From Rhodobacteraceae bacterium D3-12 (lineage in GTDB: Bacteria; Pseudomonadota; Alphaproteobacteria; Rhodobacterales; Rhodobacteraceae): a DNA stretch of 64,000 bases. The DNA is taken from the NCBI GenBank assembly GCA_025916135.1, contig CP104793.1:2046001-2110000 (forward strand), read 5' to 3'. A program made the translations under genes and the position numbers. Each line of letters begins with the position of its first letter. The first letter of the stretch is position 1. The notes beneath the pieces are model-generated. The model had not been told where the DNA came from. It did no database searches and saw only the letters and a list, made by a program, of their open reading frames with translations. Shown in pieces: positions 49,126 to 57,791 of the stretch.

Positions 49126-50419
49126 TTGCTCCTCCGTATCTTCCGCCTGCGGGACTTGTGCTTCGAAGGTTCGCTCCCCGCGAGGGCTGAATTTTGATTG
49201 CGTTCAATCTTCGCGATAGCTTCGTTCAGATCAGTTCGTACAGCAACATCGAACGGATGAGCATATCTCGTGGTCATAGCGGGCGTCGTATGACGCAGGA
49301 CCACCTGCGCAGAGTACAGGTTGCCGGAAGCCGCGATATACGTTGCGACCGTGTGGCGGATGTCGTGAAGCCGCGCGTTGCTCAGTTGAGCAACCTCGCA
49401 GATCGTTTCCAAGGCCGGACAAGGGACGTTAGGTGCTTGTTCGGATCGGTTCCGGAAAACACCCACGGCCCAATGCTTTTTGCTGCAATCGATTGCAAGT
49501 GTTCCACAGCTGAGTTGGCAAGAGGAAGCCTTGCTTCGCCCGTCTTCGTCATGCGCAATACGGCGGTCCGACCCGACAAGTCGATGTCTTTCCAGCGTAG
49601 ACGAAGAACCTCGCCGGGCCTACAGCCCGTATAGAAAAGCAGCTGTATAGCATCGAATCCGTTCTCGCTCTTCTGCATCTTGGGACGCAATTGTTCGATG
49701 GCAGAAAAGATTCTAGTTTGCTCGTCATCGGTGAAGTAGCGAATGCGCCGCTGCTCCTTGTTCATTTTGATGCGAGCCGCCGGATTGCTGCGTTTGGGCA
49801 GTAAATCCCAGTCTTCGGCCTTGTTCAACATGGCTTTGAAAACGGCAAGCATTCGATTTGCGTTCACTGGAGTCGCGGCCATAGATCGATGCAAAGCCTC
49901 TATGTCGCTTCGGGTCAGGTCGGCCAATGGCACCGCGCCGAGGCTTGGCGCGACCTTCTTGCGTAGAACCGCCTCATACCGCTTGAAGGTGGCAGGTGAC
50001 AGCTTTGGCTTGGCATCATCTTTCAGGTAGATTTCAACAAGTTCCGCTACTTTGATTGTCTTCTTGTCGGCCCGCCCCTGTGCTGGGTCTCCGCCAGAGA
50101 AAATCTGTGACCAGTGTCTAACTGCTGTCTCCCGTGCAACGGCTACCGACATTTCTGGAAACGATCCAAGGGTCAGTTTTCGTTGTCGGTTTGACTCTGT
50201 GCGGTATCTGAGCACAAAGACTTTTCGGCCACTTGCTGTTACCTTCAACGATAGACCGCGTGTAGCCGAATCGTGTATCCATTGGTCCGTTCCATTGGGT
50301 TCGATACGTTGCAAGTCCCTGACGTTGAACGAGTAACGCGGCTTCACGGCACTGGGCTTCTTGATTTTCTTAGGACGCATATAGGGCACAGAAGTCTGGT
50401 AGGTTTCGTTATCCCACAA
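49122..50419 (-). pseudogene. Tyrosine integrase with one-base frameshift near the C-terminal third
   Basis: The upstream frame (MWDNETYQTSVPYMRPKK...) has an N-terminal arm-type domain (GLSLKVTASGRKVFVLRYR), a SAM-like core-binding region and the first catalytic Arg in FYTGCRPGEVLRLRWKDID. It is lost after SLVRPWK. The other frame continues TICEVAQLSNARLHDIRHTVATYIA (HxxR) and VVLRHTTPAMTTRYAH (His and the nucleophile Tyr). One A added to AAA (plus strand 49406-49408) gives an integrase of about 432 residues. Both parts keep all catalytic residues. It lies next to attR, pointing into the element. Confidence 0.87.
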
Positions 50420-50519
50420 CAGTAACCTCCACCCTCAAATCAAGAAAGAGTGTAATAAAACAGTAAGTTAGGACGTTTTGATAGATGGCGGTATAATCTG
50501 GTAGCTGCGCTAGAAAGGC

Positions 50520-50566
50520 CTGTTAATCAATTGGTCGTAGGTTCGATCCCTACCGCCGGAGCCAAA
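50520..50566. repeat. attR: second copy of the 47-bp tRNA-Asn core
   Basis: This copy is identical to 43281-43327 and is not part of a complete tRNA, since the sequence before it (GCTAGAAAGGC) does not match the 5' half of tRNA-Asn. It marks the right boundary of the element. Confidence 0.92.
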
Positions 50567-50572
50567 AAATTC

Positions 50573-50603
50573 AAGGGCTTAGCTTTGATTAGCTAGGCCC
50601 TTT
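50573..50603 (+). terminator. Terminator-like hairpin after attR
   Basis: AGGGCTTAGCT pairs with AGCTAGGCCCT across a short loop, then TTTC. It resembles the tRNA-Asn terminator at 43335-43366, so each att copy has its own hairpin; one is native and one arrived with the element. Confidence 0.7.
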
Positions 50604-50850
50604 CATTTTTCCAAAGGACGCTGGCACGCAAATAGGGCCAGCGTAGCGGTGAATTTCGGTAGCTTTTGGGAGTTCGACTTACCTATGGGCTGCTACATTC
50701 TCTTCACAACCAATTGAGAACGCTGATAAATATTCAGATGATGCATCTGGCACGAACAATTGCGCCATTGACCTGCCCCCCGAGACTCCCTCATTCATAA
50801 CGAGAGTCTACGGGTCTAGTTCCACTTTCACATGTTCCTGAACAAAGTAG
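50604..50850. other. Non-coding stretch right of the element
   Basis: No gene is supported. A GCTGGC/GCCAGC-type dyad (ACGCTGGCACG...GGGCCAGCGT) near 50620 and TTCGGTAGCTTTT near 50655 resemble sequence near 43443 (ATCGGTAGCTTTT). These may be scars of an earlier insertion at the same tRNA. Confidence 0.4.
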
Positions 50851-50876
50851 CGCGGGCAATGCAACTTGCCCGCGCT
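50851..50876 (-). terminator. Hairpin ending the hydantoinase operon
   Basis: GCGCGGGCAA and TTGCCCGCGC form a perfect ten-pair stem with a 6-base loop, 79 bases beyond the hyuB stop. On the minus strand TACTTTGTTC follows, a weak T-rich tail. Confidence 0.65.
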
Positions 50877-50954
50877 CATTCACACGATCAGCTCATGATT
50901 TTTTTTGTGCTGACGCGCGGCCTTGCCCCGCAAGCAGATAAACCCGCAAAACTG

Positions 50955-52508
50955 CTATTTCACAGCGCCATAGCCTCCGCCACCCGGCGTGACCATCATC
51001 ACCTCGTCGTCCGGCTTCATCTCGCGCTTGCGGGTGTCGACCACCGGCTCGCCGTTGATCATGAATTGACCCGCTTTGCCATCTTTCCCGCCGTTCAAGC
51101 CCTCCGGCCCTGCCGTCAAACGCGAGGGGATCGTGTTAAGCAGCCAAGTCCGATCCGTGCGCATGCGATAACCGATCCGCTGGCCGTCTCCGCCCGGCTG
51201 TTCACCTGCGCCCCCGGTGCCATGCTCCAACTCCTTACAGGTAAAGGCAATCGGATAAGACGCCTCCAGAACCTCAACCGGAACCGCAGACACGCCGGTC
51301 GGGTAACACACCGCCGAAATGCCGGGCTTCTTGGCGCGTGCGCCCATGCCGCCGGAATAGTTGAACATAGACGAGGTAAACGGGCGTCCCTCGGCATCGC
51401 GCCCTTGAATCTGGATCGTCCAGACCGCGCCCGACCCTTCGGCAACCACCGCATCCGGCACAACCTGCGCCAGAGCTTTCAGGATCGGGAATGGCACATA
51501 CATGCCCACAACGTGGCGCGCATTCACCGGCGACGGATACTTCGCGTTAACCACACATTCCTCTGGCAATTTCAACTTGATAGGCGCAAGCGAGCCTGCG
51601 TTGTTCGGCAGATCCGGGTTTAGCGTCGAGCGCACGGCGAAGGTTGCATAGGCATGGGTATAGGCCGGAACCACATTGATCCCCATGGCGCTCGGACCGG
51701 ATGAGCCGTTGAAATCGATCTCGATCTCGCCTTTTTCGGCGTCAATTGTCACGGCAGTATTCAGCTCGATCACCTCGCCCCCCGGCACGTCAAATTTCGA
51801 CGTCCCGTGATAGGTCCCACCGGGCAGCTTGCGGATGGCGTCGCGGGTGGCCTCTTCCGAGCGCGAGATGATCTCTTCGGACAGCGCCGAAATGTCATCC
51901 AGCCCATAGCGATCACACAGAGCATTCAACCGTTCCGACGCGATCATCCCCGAGGACACCTGCGCGCCCAGATCGCCCATCAAGGCATCCGGCGTGCGCA
52001 CATTGCGCTTGATTATGGTAAACAGCGTCTCGTTCGGCTTGCCCTCTTCATAGAGCTTCATGGTCGGGATCCACAGCCCCTCCTCATGGATGTCGCGCGC
52101 GCCCGAGCCGATACCATAACCGCCAATATCGGAATGGTGGATGGTCGACCCGGCATAGCCGATGATCCGCTCGTCGCGGAAAATCGGCGACAGCACGGTG
52201 ATGTCAAAGAAATGCCCCGCCGACATCCACGGATCATTGGTGATCAACACGTCTCCGGGTTTCAACGTCGCCGGATCATAATCCTTTAACAGGTTCTTTG
52301 CCGCTGCGGCGAGCGAGTTGATATGCCCCGGTGTGCCGGTCACGGCCTGCGCCACCATCCGGGCATCCTCGTCAAACAATCCATTGGCCAGATCGCCCGC
52401 CTCGCGCACAATCGGGCTAAAGGCGATGCGCTGCAACGCGCGGGCCTGTTCGCTGACTATGCCAATCAGGTTGCTCCACAGGATCTGAAGTTCTACGCCG
52501 TCCATCAT
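50955..52508 (-). CDS. hyuB: Hydantoinase/oxoprolinase subunit HyuB
   Basis: The 517-residue HyuB-type subunit pairs with HyuA in ATP-dependent opening of hydantoin or 5-oxoproline rings. Landmarks are IVSEQARALQRIAFSPIVREAGDLANGLFD, the DVLITNDPWMSAGHFFDITVLSPIF region with metal-site residues, STIHHSDIGGYGIGSGARDIHEEGLWIP and the C-terminal PGGGGYGAV glycine-rich end. Its start overlaps the hyuA stop (ATGA). The substrate is not fixed by sequence; N-methylhydantoin, oxoproline or a related lactam are options. Confidence 0.92.
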   Translation of the reverse strand: MMDGVELQILWSNLIGIVSEQARALQRIAFSPIVREAGDLANGLFDEDARMVAQAVTGTPGHINSLAAAAKNLLKDYDPATLKPGDVLITNDPWMSAGHFFDITVLSPIFRDERIIGYAGSTIHHSDIGGYGIGSGARDIHEEGLWIPTMKLYEEGKPNETLFTIIKRNVRTPDALMGDLGAQVSSGMIASERLNALCDRYGLDDISALSEEIISRSEEATRDAIRKLPGGTYHGTSKFDVPGGEVIELNTAVTIDAEKGEIEIDFNGSSGPSAMGINVVPAYTHAYATFAVRSTLNPDLPNNAGSLAPIKLKLPEECVVNAKYPSPVNARHVVGMYVPFPILKALAQVVPDAVVAEGSGAVWTIQIQGRDAEGRPFTSSMFNYSGGMGARAKKPGISAVCYPTGVSAVPVEVLEASYPIAFTCKELEHGTGGAGEQPGGDGQRIGYRMRTDRTWLLNTIPSRLTAGPEGLNGGKDGKAGQFMINGEPVVDTRKREMKPDDEVMMVTPGGGGYGAVK

Positions 52509-54580
52509 TTCTCTCCCGATTTTTCCGCGACGAGGCTACCGCTCTCGTGCAATGTCACGTCCCAACCTTCGAGCACAAAGATCGTGGTTTCGCGTTCTTC
52601 AATAATCACCGGCCCTGCGATCTTGTCGCTCGCCGTGATGTCGGCGCGCTGCCAAACGGCCACGTCGCGCGTGCCATCACGAAGATGCACAGGGCGACTT
52701 TCTTGGAGGCGGGTGTCAGCACCCTGCCCCTGCTTGCGGGCCGACCGGTCGGGCAAGACGCCCGACGCGGTGACCAGCCAGCTGACGATCTCAATCTGCA
52801 TCCCGTCAAGCTTGAGCCCGTATTGCCGTTCGTATTCAGCCTCGAACAGCGCCTTGATCGCGCCGGTATCGCGGGCCGTGCGCGGATCACCGTCCAGCGT
52901 GATACGCACTTCGGATTGCTGCCCGAGATAGCGCATTTCAACGGCAAAGGCGAAACTGAAGTCCTCCTCGCGGATGCCCGCCTCACCCAAGGCCGCGGCA
53001 CCCTCATCCGTCATCGACGTCAGAACCGTGCTTACCGCATCCCAATCCATCGTCGCCAACGTGGTCACATGACTGCGCACAAGGTCGATCTGCGCAGGCG
53101 TCACCAGCGTGCCAAAGGCCGACAGGACCGAGGCCAGCGGCGGGTAGATCACCTTGCTGCTTTCGGTCAGCTCGGCCACCATACAGGCATGCACCGGCCC
53201 CGCTCCACCGAACGCCAGAACCGGCATCCCGCGATAATCAATGCCACGCTCCGTCGCATGGGTCCGGGTTGCGGCGGCCATCTGCTCGCACACCACCTCG
53301 AACACGCCCCATGCGGTCTGGCTCACCGGCAGGTTCAGCTTGTCGCCCAAGCTTTTCAGCGCGGCTTCTGACGCCGGTTTATCCAGCTTCATGTCACCAC
53401 CAAGAAAGCGGTCCGCATCCAACACGCCAAGCACAAGATCGGCATCGGTCACACAGGCATCCGTGCCGCCGCGCCCATAGCAGGACGGCCCCGGCATCGA
53501 GCCGGCGCTCTCTGGGCCGACCTTCATCAAGCCTAGATCATCAACCGATGCGATCGAGCCTCCGCCCGCGCCAATCTCGATCATATCAATCGACGGCACT
53601 GTGATCGGCATCCCCGACCCCGGTTTGAACCGATACCGCCGGTCGACCTCAAACGTGCCGGTGACAAGCGGCTCATGCCCCTGAACGATGCACGCCTTGG
53701 CCGTGGTGCCCCCCATATCGAATGAAATCAGATCGGGAATGCCGAAAATCCGGCTAAAGTAACACGCCACCAACGCGCCCGCGGCGGGGCCGCTTTCGAT
53801 CATCCGCACCGGCATTGTGCTGGCCCGCTCTGCGCCAATCACACCGCCATTGGACAGCATAATAAGCGGCTGCTGCGTGAACCCGCGCGCTTTCAGCTCA
53901 TCAATCAGCGCCACAAGATAAGGCCGCGTGATCGGCACGGTATAGGCGTTGATCGCCACGGTCGAGGCGCGCAAATACTCGCGCATCTGCGGCGCAATGA
54001 TCGACGATAGCGAAACGTAAATGTCCGGCGCTTCCTCGGCAAAAATCGCGCGCACCGCCTCTTCGTTGGCGCCATTGCGATAGCTGTTAAGGAAACACAC
54101 CGCGACCGACACAATCCCCTTTTCGCGGCACTGGGCAATCACGTCGCGCACCGCCTCCGGGTCGACCTCCTGCCCGACACTGCCGTCGGCATATACGCGT
54201 TCTTTCAAAGTAAACGTCCGCTCCGACGGGATCAGCGGCTCGGCAAACTCGATCTGCGGATCATACATGTCATAGCGGTGCTCCTCACGAATATAGAGCA
54301 CATCGCGGAACCCTTCGGTCAGCAACAACGCCACAGGCGGTCCTTTGCGCTCAATGAGCGCATTGGTCACCACAGTGGTCGCATGCACCACCACGTCATC
54401 CACATCCGTGGGCTTGATCCCGGCCTGCGCGGTGACAAGCTCAACCCCGCGAAAAAAGCCTTCCAAAAGATTGTCATGCGTTGTCAGCGTTTTGTCGACA
54501 AAACTCTGCCCGTCAGATGACAGTAAAACCGCATCTGTAAAGGTGCCACCAATGTCGATGGCAAGTGAATGTCGTGTCAT
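52505..54580 (-). CDS. hyuA: Hydantoinase/oxoprolinase subunit HyuA
   Basis: The 691-residue protein has the acetate-kinase-like N-terminal fold (SLAIDIGGTFTDAVLL), VVHATTVVTNALIERKG, SFDMGGTTAKACIVQ and the GAGGGSIASVDDLGLMKVGPESAGSMPGPSCYGRGG segment of the family. It binds ATP and activates the amide. It overlaps both iclR (start) and hyuB (stop) by four bases, so these three genes are tightly coupled. Confidence 0.93.
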   Translation of the reverse strand: MTRHSLAIDIGGTFTDAVLLSSDGQSFVDKTLTTHDNLLEGFFRGVELVTAQAGIKPTDVDDVVVHATTVVTNALIERKGPPVALLLTEGFRDVLYIREEHRYDMYDPQIEFAEPLIPSERTFTLKERVYADGSVGQEVDPEAVRDVIAQCREKGIVSVAVCFLNSYRNGANEEAVRAIFAEEAPDIYVSLSSIIAPQMREYLRASTVAINAYTVPITRPYLVALIDELKARGFTQQPLIMLSNGGVIGAERASTMPVRMIESGPAAGALVACYFSRIFGIPDLISFDMGGTTAKACIVQGHEPLVTGTFEVDRRYRFKPGSGMPITVPSIDMIEIGAGGGSIASVDDLGLMKVGPESAGSMPGPSCYGRGGTDACVTDADLVLGVLDADRFLGGDMKLDKPASEAALKSLGDKLNLPVSQTAWGVFEVVCEQMAAATRTHATERGIDYRGMPVLAFGGAGPVHACMVAELTESSKVIYPPLASVLSAFGTLVTPAQIDLVRSHVTTLATMDWDAVSTVLTSMTDEGAAALGEAGIREEDFSFAFAVEMRYLGQQSEVRITLDGDPRTARDTGAIKALFEAEYERQYGLKLDGMQIEIVSWLVTASGVLPDRSARKQGQGADTRLQESRPVHLRDGTRDVAVWQRADITASDKIAGPVIIEERETTIFVLEGWDVTLHESGSLVAEKSGEK

Positions 54581-55362
54581 ACCGGATACTCCATAAGTCC
54601 AAGATTTCCTGAGATTTTGCGCGCCGCCTCAAGCGCCGCATCGATATAAGCTTGCGAGGGTTCCGCGGTGATCTCTTTGACCGACCCGGCCACCGTGATC
54701 GTGGCCGCAAAACGCCCCGTGCTATCAAAAATCGGCGCTGACACAGCGTTCAGCCCCGGCAGTGTTTCTTCCGGCGCAGCCGCCCAGCCGGTCTTGCGGG
54801 TCTCTTCGATCACCTGCGCAAGCCAGGCCGCATCGCGTGCGCCCATCTTTTCTTCACCGGCGGCAATCGCCGCGCTGACCCCCTCGCGATAGGTCTCATC
54901 CCCCCAAGCCAGCGCCACCTTGCCCTGCGCCGAGGCATGAAACTCCATCAGCGTTCCGGGGCGGGTGATGATCTGCACCGGCGTTTCGGCACGAACGATG
55001 TCAATCACCCGCATGCCGCCCTCTTCTGGGATCGACAACGTCATCGTCTGGTTCAGGCGGTCGCGCAGCTGCACCATCACTGGCCGCGCCACAGAGGTCA
55101 GCTGCGTGCTGTCCGCCACCGCCTGCCCCAGATGGAACAGCTTCAGCGTCAGGCGATAGCGCTCTGTCGCCGGATCCTGCTGCACATAGCCGATCTGCAT
55201 CAGCGTCTGGAGATAACGGTACACCCGTGCCCTCGGCATCCCCAAGGTTGCGGCCACATCCGTCACCCGACAGGCCTCATCATGGCGCGCCAGCTCTTCC
55301 AAAATGGCAAAGGCCGCGACTGTCGATTGGTTGGTCGTGTTAGAATTGGTGTCTTTCGCCAT
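54577..55362 (-). CDS. IclR-family transcriptional regulator
   Basis: The 261-residue regulator has an N-terminal winged helix (TVAAFAILEELARHDEACRVTDVAATLGMPRARVYRYLQTLMQIGYVQ) and a C-terminal ligand-binding domain (SAQGKVALAWGD, ETLPGLNAVSAPIFDSTGRFAATITVAGSV). It starts directly after the dctM stop and overlaps hyuA, so it is encoded within the operon it probably controls. A TGTTTC-N7-GAAACA dyad upstream of dctP is a candidate site. Confidence 0.9.
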   Translation of the reverse strand: MAKDTNSNTTNQSTVAAFAILEELARHDEACRVTDVAATLGMPRARVYRYLQTLMQIGYVQQDPATERYRLTLKLFHLGQAVADSTQLTSVARPVMVQLRDRLNQTMTLSIPEEGGMRVIDIVRAETPVQIITRPGTLMEFHASAQGKVALAWGDETYREGVSAAIAAGEEKMGARDAAWLAQVIEETRKTGWAAAPEETLPGLNAVSAPIFDSTGRFAATITVAGSVKEITAEPSQAYIDAALEAARKISGNLGLMEYPV

Positions 55363-56643
55363 CTATTTACCCTCCAACAAACTCGGCAGCGTCAGCGTCA
55401 GCTGCGGAACAAACGCCACCAACAACAGCACCAACAAGCAAATCCCGATCATCGGCAAAATCGCCAGCGCCACCCGCTCCAACGGCTCTCGACTGATCGC
55501 CGCTACAATAAACAGACACAGGCCCACCGGCGGCGTGATCATCCCGATCATCAGGTTCAACACCACCATCACCCCGAACTGCACCGCATCGATATCCAAC
55601 AGCGGGAATATCTCGTTCAGGATCGGCATCGCCAGCACCAGAGCCGCCAACGGCTCGAGGAACAGGCCCAGCACCAACAGCACGATGTTAAGCAAAAGGA
55701 TCAATACCCAAGGCTGCTCGCTGATCCCGCGCATGCCCTCGGCTATGGCGCGCGGAATATGCTCAATGCCCAATATGAACGAGGTCATCGAGGCGATCGC
55801 CACGATCAACATCACCCCGGCGGTCATCGTCGCCGTGTCCAGAAACGCGCGCCCAATCGCCTTGACGCTTAGCGATCGGTAAAGGAACACACCGATCACC
55901 AGCGCATAAAGCGCCGCAATCGCCGCCGCCTCGGTCGGCGTGAACACGCCCGACCGGATGCCGCCGACAATAATCACCGGCAACATCAGCGCAGGCACCG
56001 CCCGAATGGTCAGCCCCAACCGCTCTTCCTTGGCCACCGGCTCCGGCAATGGGTGGCCCTCCACCCGCGCCCGCCACAGCGTATAAACGATCAGCAATCC
56101 GCACAGCGTGAACGCCGGTACGATCCCGGCCAAGAACAAGCCACTGATCGAGGTCGAGGTCAGCACCCCATAAAGGATCAACGCCAAAGATGGCGGCACC
56201 AACGGCCCCAAAATCGACCCCGCCGCAACAAGCGCTGCTGCGTATTCCGCGCGATACCCGTCACGGCGCATCGCCGGGATCATCACCGACCCGATGGCCG
56301 AAGCCTCCGCCGTTGCAGCACCGCTCACGCCGGAAAACATCATCGACGACAGCACATTGACGACCGCCAGCCCGCCTTTGACCCGCCCAACAATCATCTG
56401 CGCAAAGCGCACGATCTCGCGCGTCAAACTGGCCGAATTCATCAGGTTCCCGGCAAGGATAAAGAACGGGATGGTCAACAACACAAAATTGTCGATCCCC
56501 GCGATCATCTTTTGCGGAAATCCGATCATCAAATGCCATTGATCGTTGACCAGCAGATAAACAACCGAGGCCAGCCCGAGCGAAAACGCCACCGGCACCC
56601 CGATAACCAACCCGACAACAAACGCGATAAGGTATACAGTCAT
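55363..56643 (-). CDS. TRAP transporter large permease (DctM family)
   Basis: The 426-residue protein has about 12 transmembrane helices and the DctM landmarks: MTVYLIAFVVGLVIGVPVAFSLG, TIPFFILAGNLMNSASLT, SSMMFSGVSGAATAEASAIGSVMIPAM and MVVLNLMIGMITPPVGLCLFIVAAIS. It couples uptake to the sodium gradient. Start ATG 56641-56643 overlaps the dctQ stop; the longer upstream open frame is the dctQ reverse frame. Confidence 0.93.
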   Translation of the reverse strand: MTVYLIAFVVGLVIGVPVAFSLGLASVVYLLVNDQWHLMIGFPQKMIAGIDNFVLLTIPFFILAGNLMNSASLTREIVRFAQMIVGRVKGGLAVVNVLSSMMFSGVSGAATAEASAIGSVMIPAMRRDGYRAEYAAALVAAGSILGPLVPPSLALILYGVLTSTSISGLFLAGIVPAFTLCGLLIVYTLWRARVEGHPLPEPVAKEERLGLTIRAVPALMLPVIIVGGIRSGVFTPTEAAAIAALYALVIGVFLYRSLSVKAIGRAFLDTATMTAGVMLIVAIASMTSFILGIEHIPRAIAEGMRGISEQPWVLILLLNIVLLVLGLFLEPLAALVLAMPILNEIFPLLDIDAVQFGVMVVLNLMIGMITPPVGLCLFIVAAISREPLERVALAILPMIGICLLVLLLVAFVPQLTLTLPSLLEGK

Positions 56644-57200
56644 TCCGCCACTCCCGTTTGCGTCCGGCGCAACACGTCCTGCAGGGTCGCTCCGCTGGCC
56701 AATGCGCGCGCAAACAGAACCACGTCCGCCGCCAACCGCAGAGCCAACAGCGCCATGCCAACAGGCAACGCCACATAGACCCAGTAAATCCCCGGTGCCT
56801 GCGGTGCATTCGCCCCGAACAGGTCCTCCAGTATGAACCGCATCGCCGGTATCTGAGAGCCGCCCGCCAAACCGGCAAACGTCATCCCGTACCAAACCAG
56901 CAAGGCGCAAAACCCTAGCGACAGCAGCGAACAGATGATCGCCAGCACCAGCGCCGGACCCCGCCCAAGCGCGCCCGACACGAATGTCAACGCCGCGACC
57001 TCGCCCCGCTCATAGCTCATCGCCATGCCAAGAAACGCCAGCCAGATCAGCATGTAGCGGCACATCTCTTCGGCCCAAAGCAACGAAGAGTTGAACCCGT
57101 AGCGAAACACAATCTGCGCCGTCATCAAGATCAACAAGGCCGCGATCAGCGTCACAAGCATCCCGCTTAATATCGCTCGTATGGGTCTCTGGATCGTCAT
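56640..57200 (-). CDS. TRAP transporter small permease (DctQ family)
   Basis: The 186-residue protein has four membrane helices and the DctQ signature VFRYGFNSSLLWAEEMCRYMLIWLAFLGMAMSYERGE. AAAGAG precedes the ATG at 57200 (MTIQRPIRAILSG); a start 25 codons earlier enters a Arg-rich leader without a ribosome site. It overlaps dctM by four bases. Confidence 0.9.
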   Translation of the reverse strand: MTIQRPIRAILSGMLVTLIAALLILMTAQIVFRYGFNSSLLWAEEMCRYMLIWLAFLGMAMSYERGEVAALTFVSGALGRGPALVLAIICSLLSLGFCALLVWYGMTFAGLAGGSQIPAMRFILEDLFGANAPQAPGIYWVYVALPVGMALLALRLAADVVLFARALASGATLQDVLRRTQTGVAE

Positions 57201-57271
57201 CTCTTTTCCGCTTCGCTCCACTGCTTGCGTTCGGGTTCTATCCGACCTCTGCGGGCCTGCCCTGTGCGACA

Positions 57272-57331
57272 CCACCGGTCAGCACTCCACCGGTCAGCAC
57301 TCCACTGGGCAGCACGCCACCGGGCAGCGGC
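57272..57331. repeat. 15-bp tandem repeat, four units
   Basis: CCACCGGTCAGCACT occurs twice exactly (57272, 57287), followed by two diverged units CCACTGGGCAGCACG and CCACCGGGCAGCGGC. They lie between the cupin and dctQ, in the transcribed spacer of the operon. No coding role is seen. Confidence 0.85.
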
Positions 57332-57421
57332 CTCGCATGGGCGCCACATCGCAATCGGATAAAACCATTGTTAATCGTGGGTCGGCCTGTTCCCGTGATG
57401 TCGGGACCGGGCCGGTTTCAC

Positions 57422-57787
57422 TCAGTCGAAATCACCGTCCTGATATTCGGTCAGGTGTAGGTAATCGGCCCGCGCCGGGGCGAAGATATCAAGGTTAACC
57501 GCAACCTCTCCGCCCAACGCTTCACCGCAATGCACAACATCGGGGGGGATGCGCACGACTTCGCCCGCGCCCACCTCGACAATTTCGTCGCCAATCTCGA
57601 ACCGCACCCGGCCCTCAAGGATATAGGCCAACTGCTCGAAGGGATGCGAATGGGGTTTCTTTTCCATCCCCGGCTCAAGCCAGTTCATCACCATGATCGC
57701 CCCATCCCCGCGGAACGCGGTGCGCGAGACTCCTTCGCGCACCTGTTCCTTGGGCAACTCGGTCCAGCGATAGACATTCGTTGCCAT
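57422..57787 (-). CDS. Cupin-domain protein in the TRAP/hydantoinase operon
   Basis: The 121-residue single cupin has motif one in MEKKPHSHPFEQLAYILEGRVRFEIGD (His ligands) and motif two in GEVVRIPPDVVHCGEALGGEVAVNLDIF. Such proteins bind a metal and may isomerise or sense a small molecule. It starts four bases after the dctP stop, so it is the second gene of the operon. Function inside the pathway is unknown. Confidence 0.85.
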   Translation of the reverse strand: MATNVYRWTELPKEQVREGVSRTAFRGDGAIMVMNWLEPGMEKKPHSHPFEQLAYILEGRVRFEIGDEIVEVGAGEVVRIPPDVVHCGEALGGEVAVNLDIFAPARADYLHLTEYQDGDFD

Positions 57788-57791
57788 CGGT

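Larger units (their letters stand above)
43281..50566. mobile_element. Integrative element of about 7.2 kb in tRNA-Asn
   Basis: The element is bounded by identical 47-bp repeats. A tyrosine integrase and coupled small DNA-binding protein lie at the right end. Cargo consists of a serine resolvase, an unrecognised 443-residue protein and a methyltransferase/putative endonuclease pair. Intergenic DNA here is more A/T-rich than in the flanking chromosome, most clearly at 48334-48783. No conjugation, relaxase or phage structural genes are present, so it must be mobilised by other means or by a replication function of its own. Confidence 0.88.
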
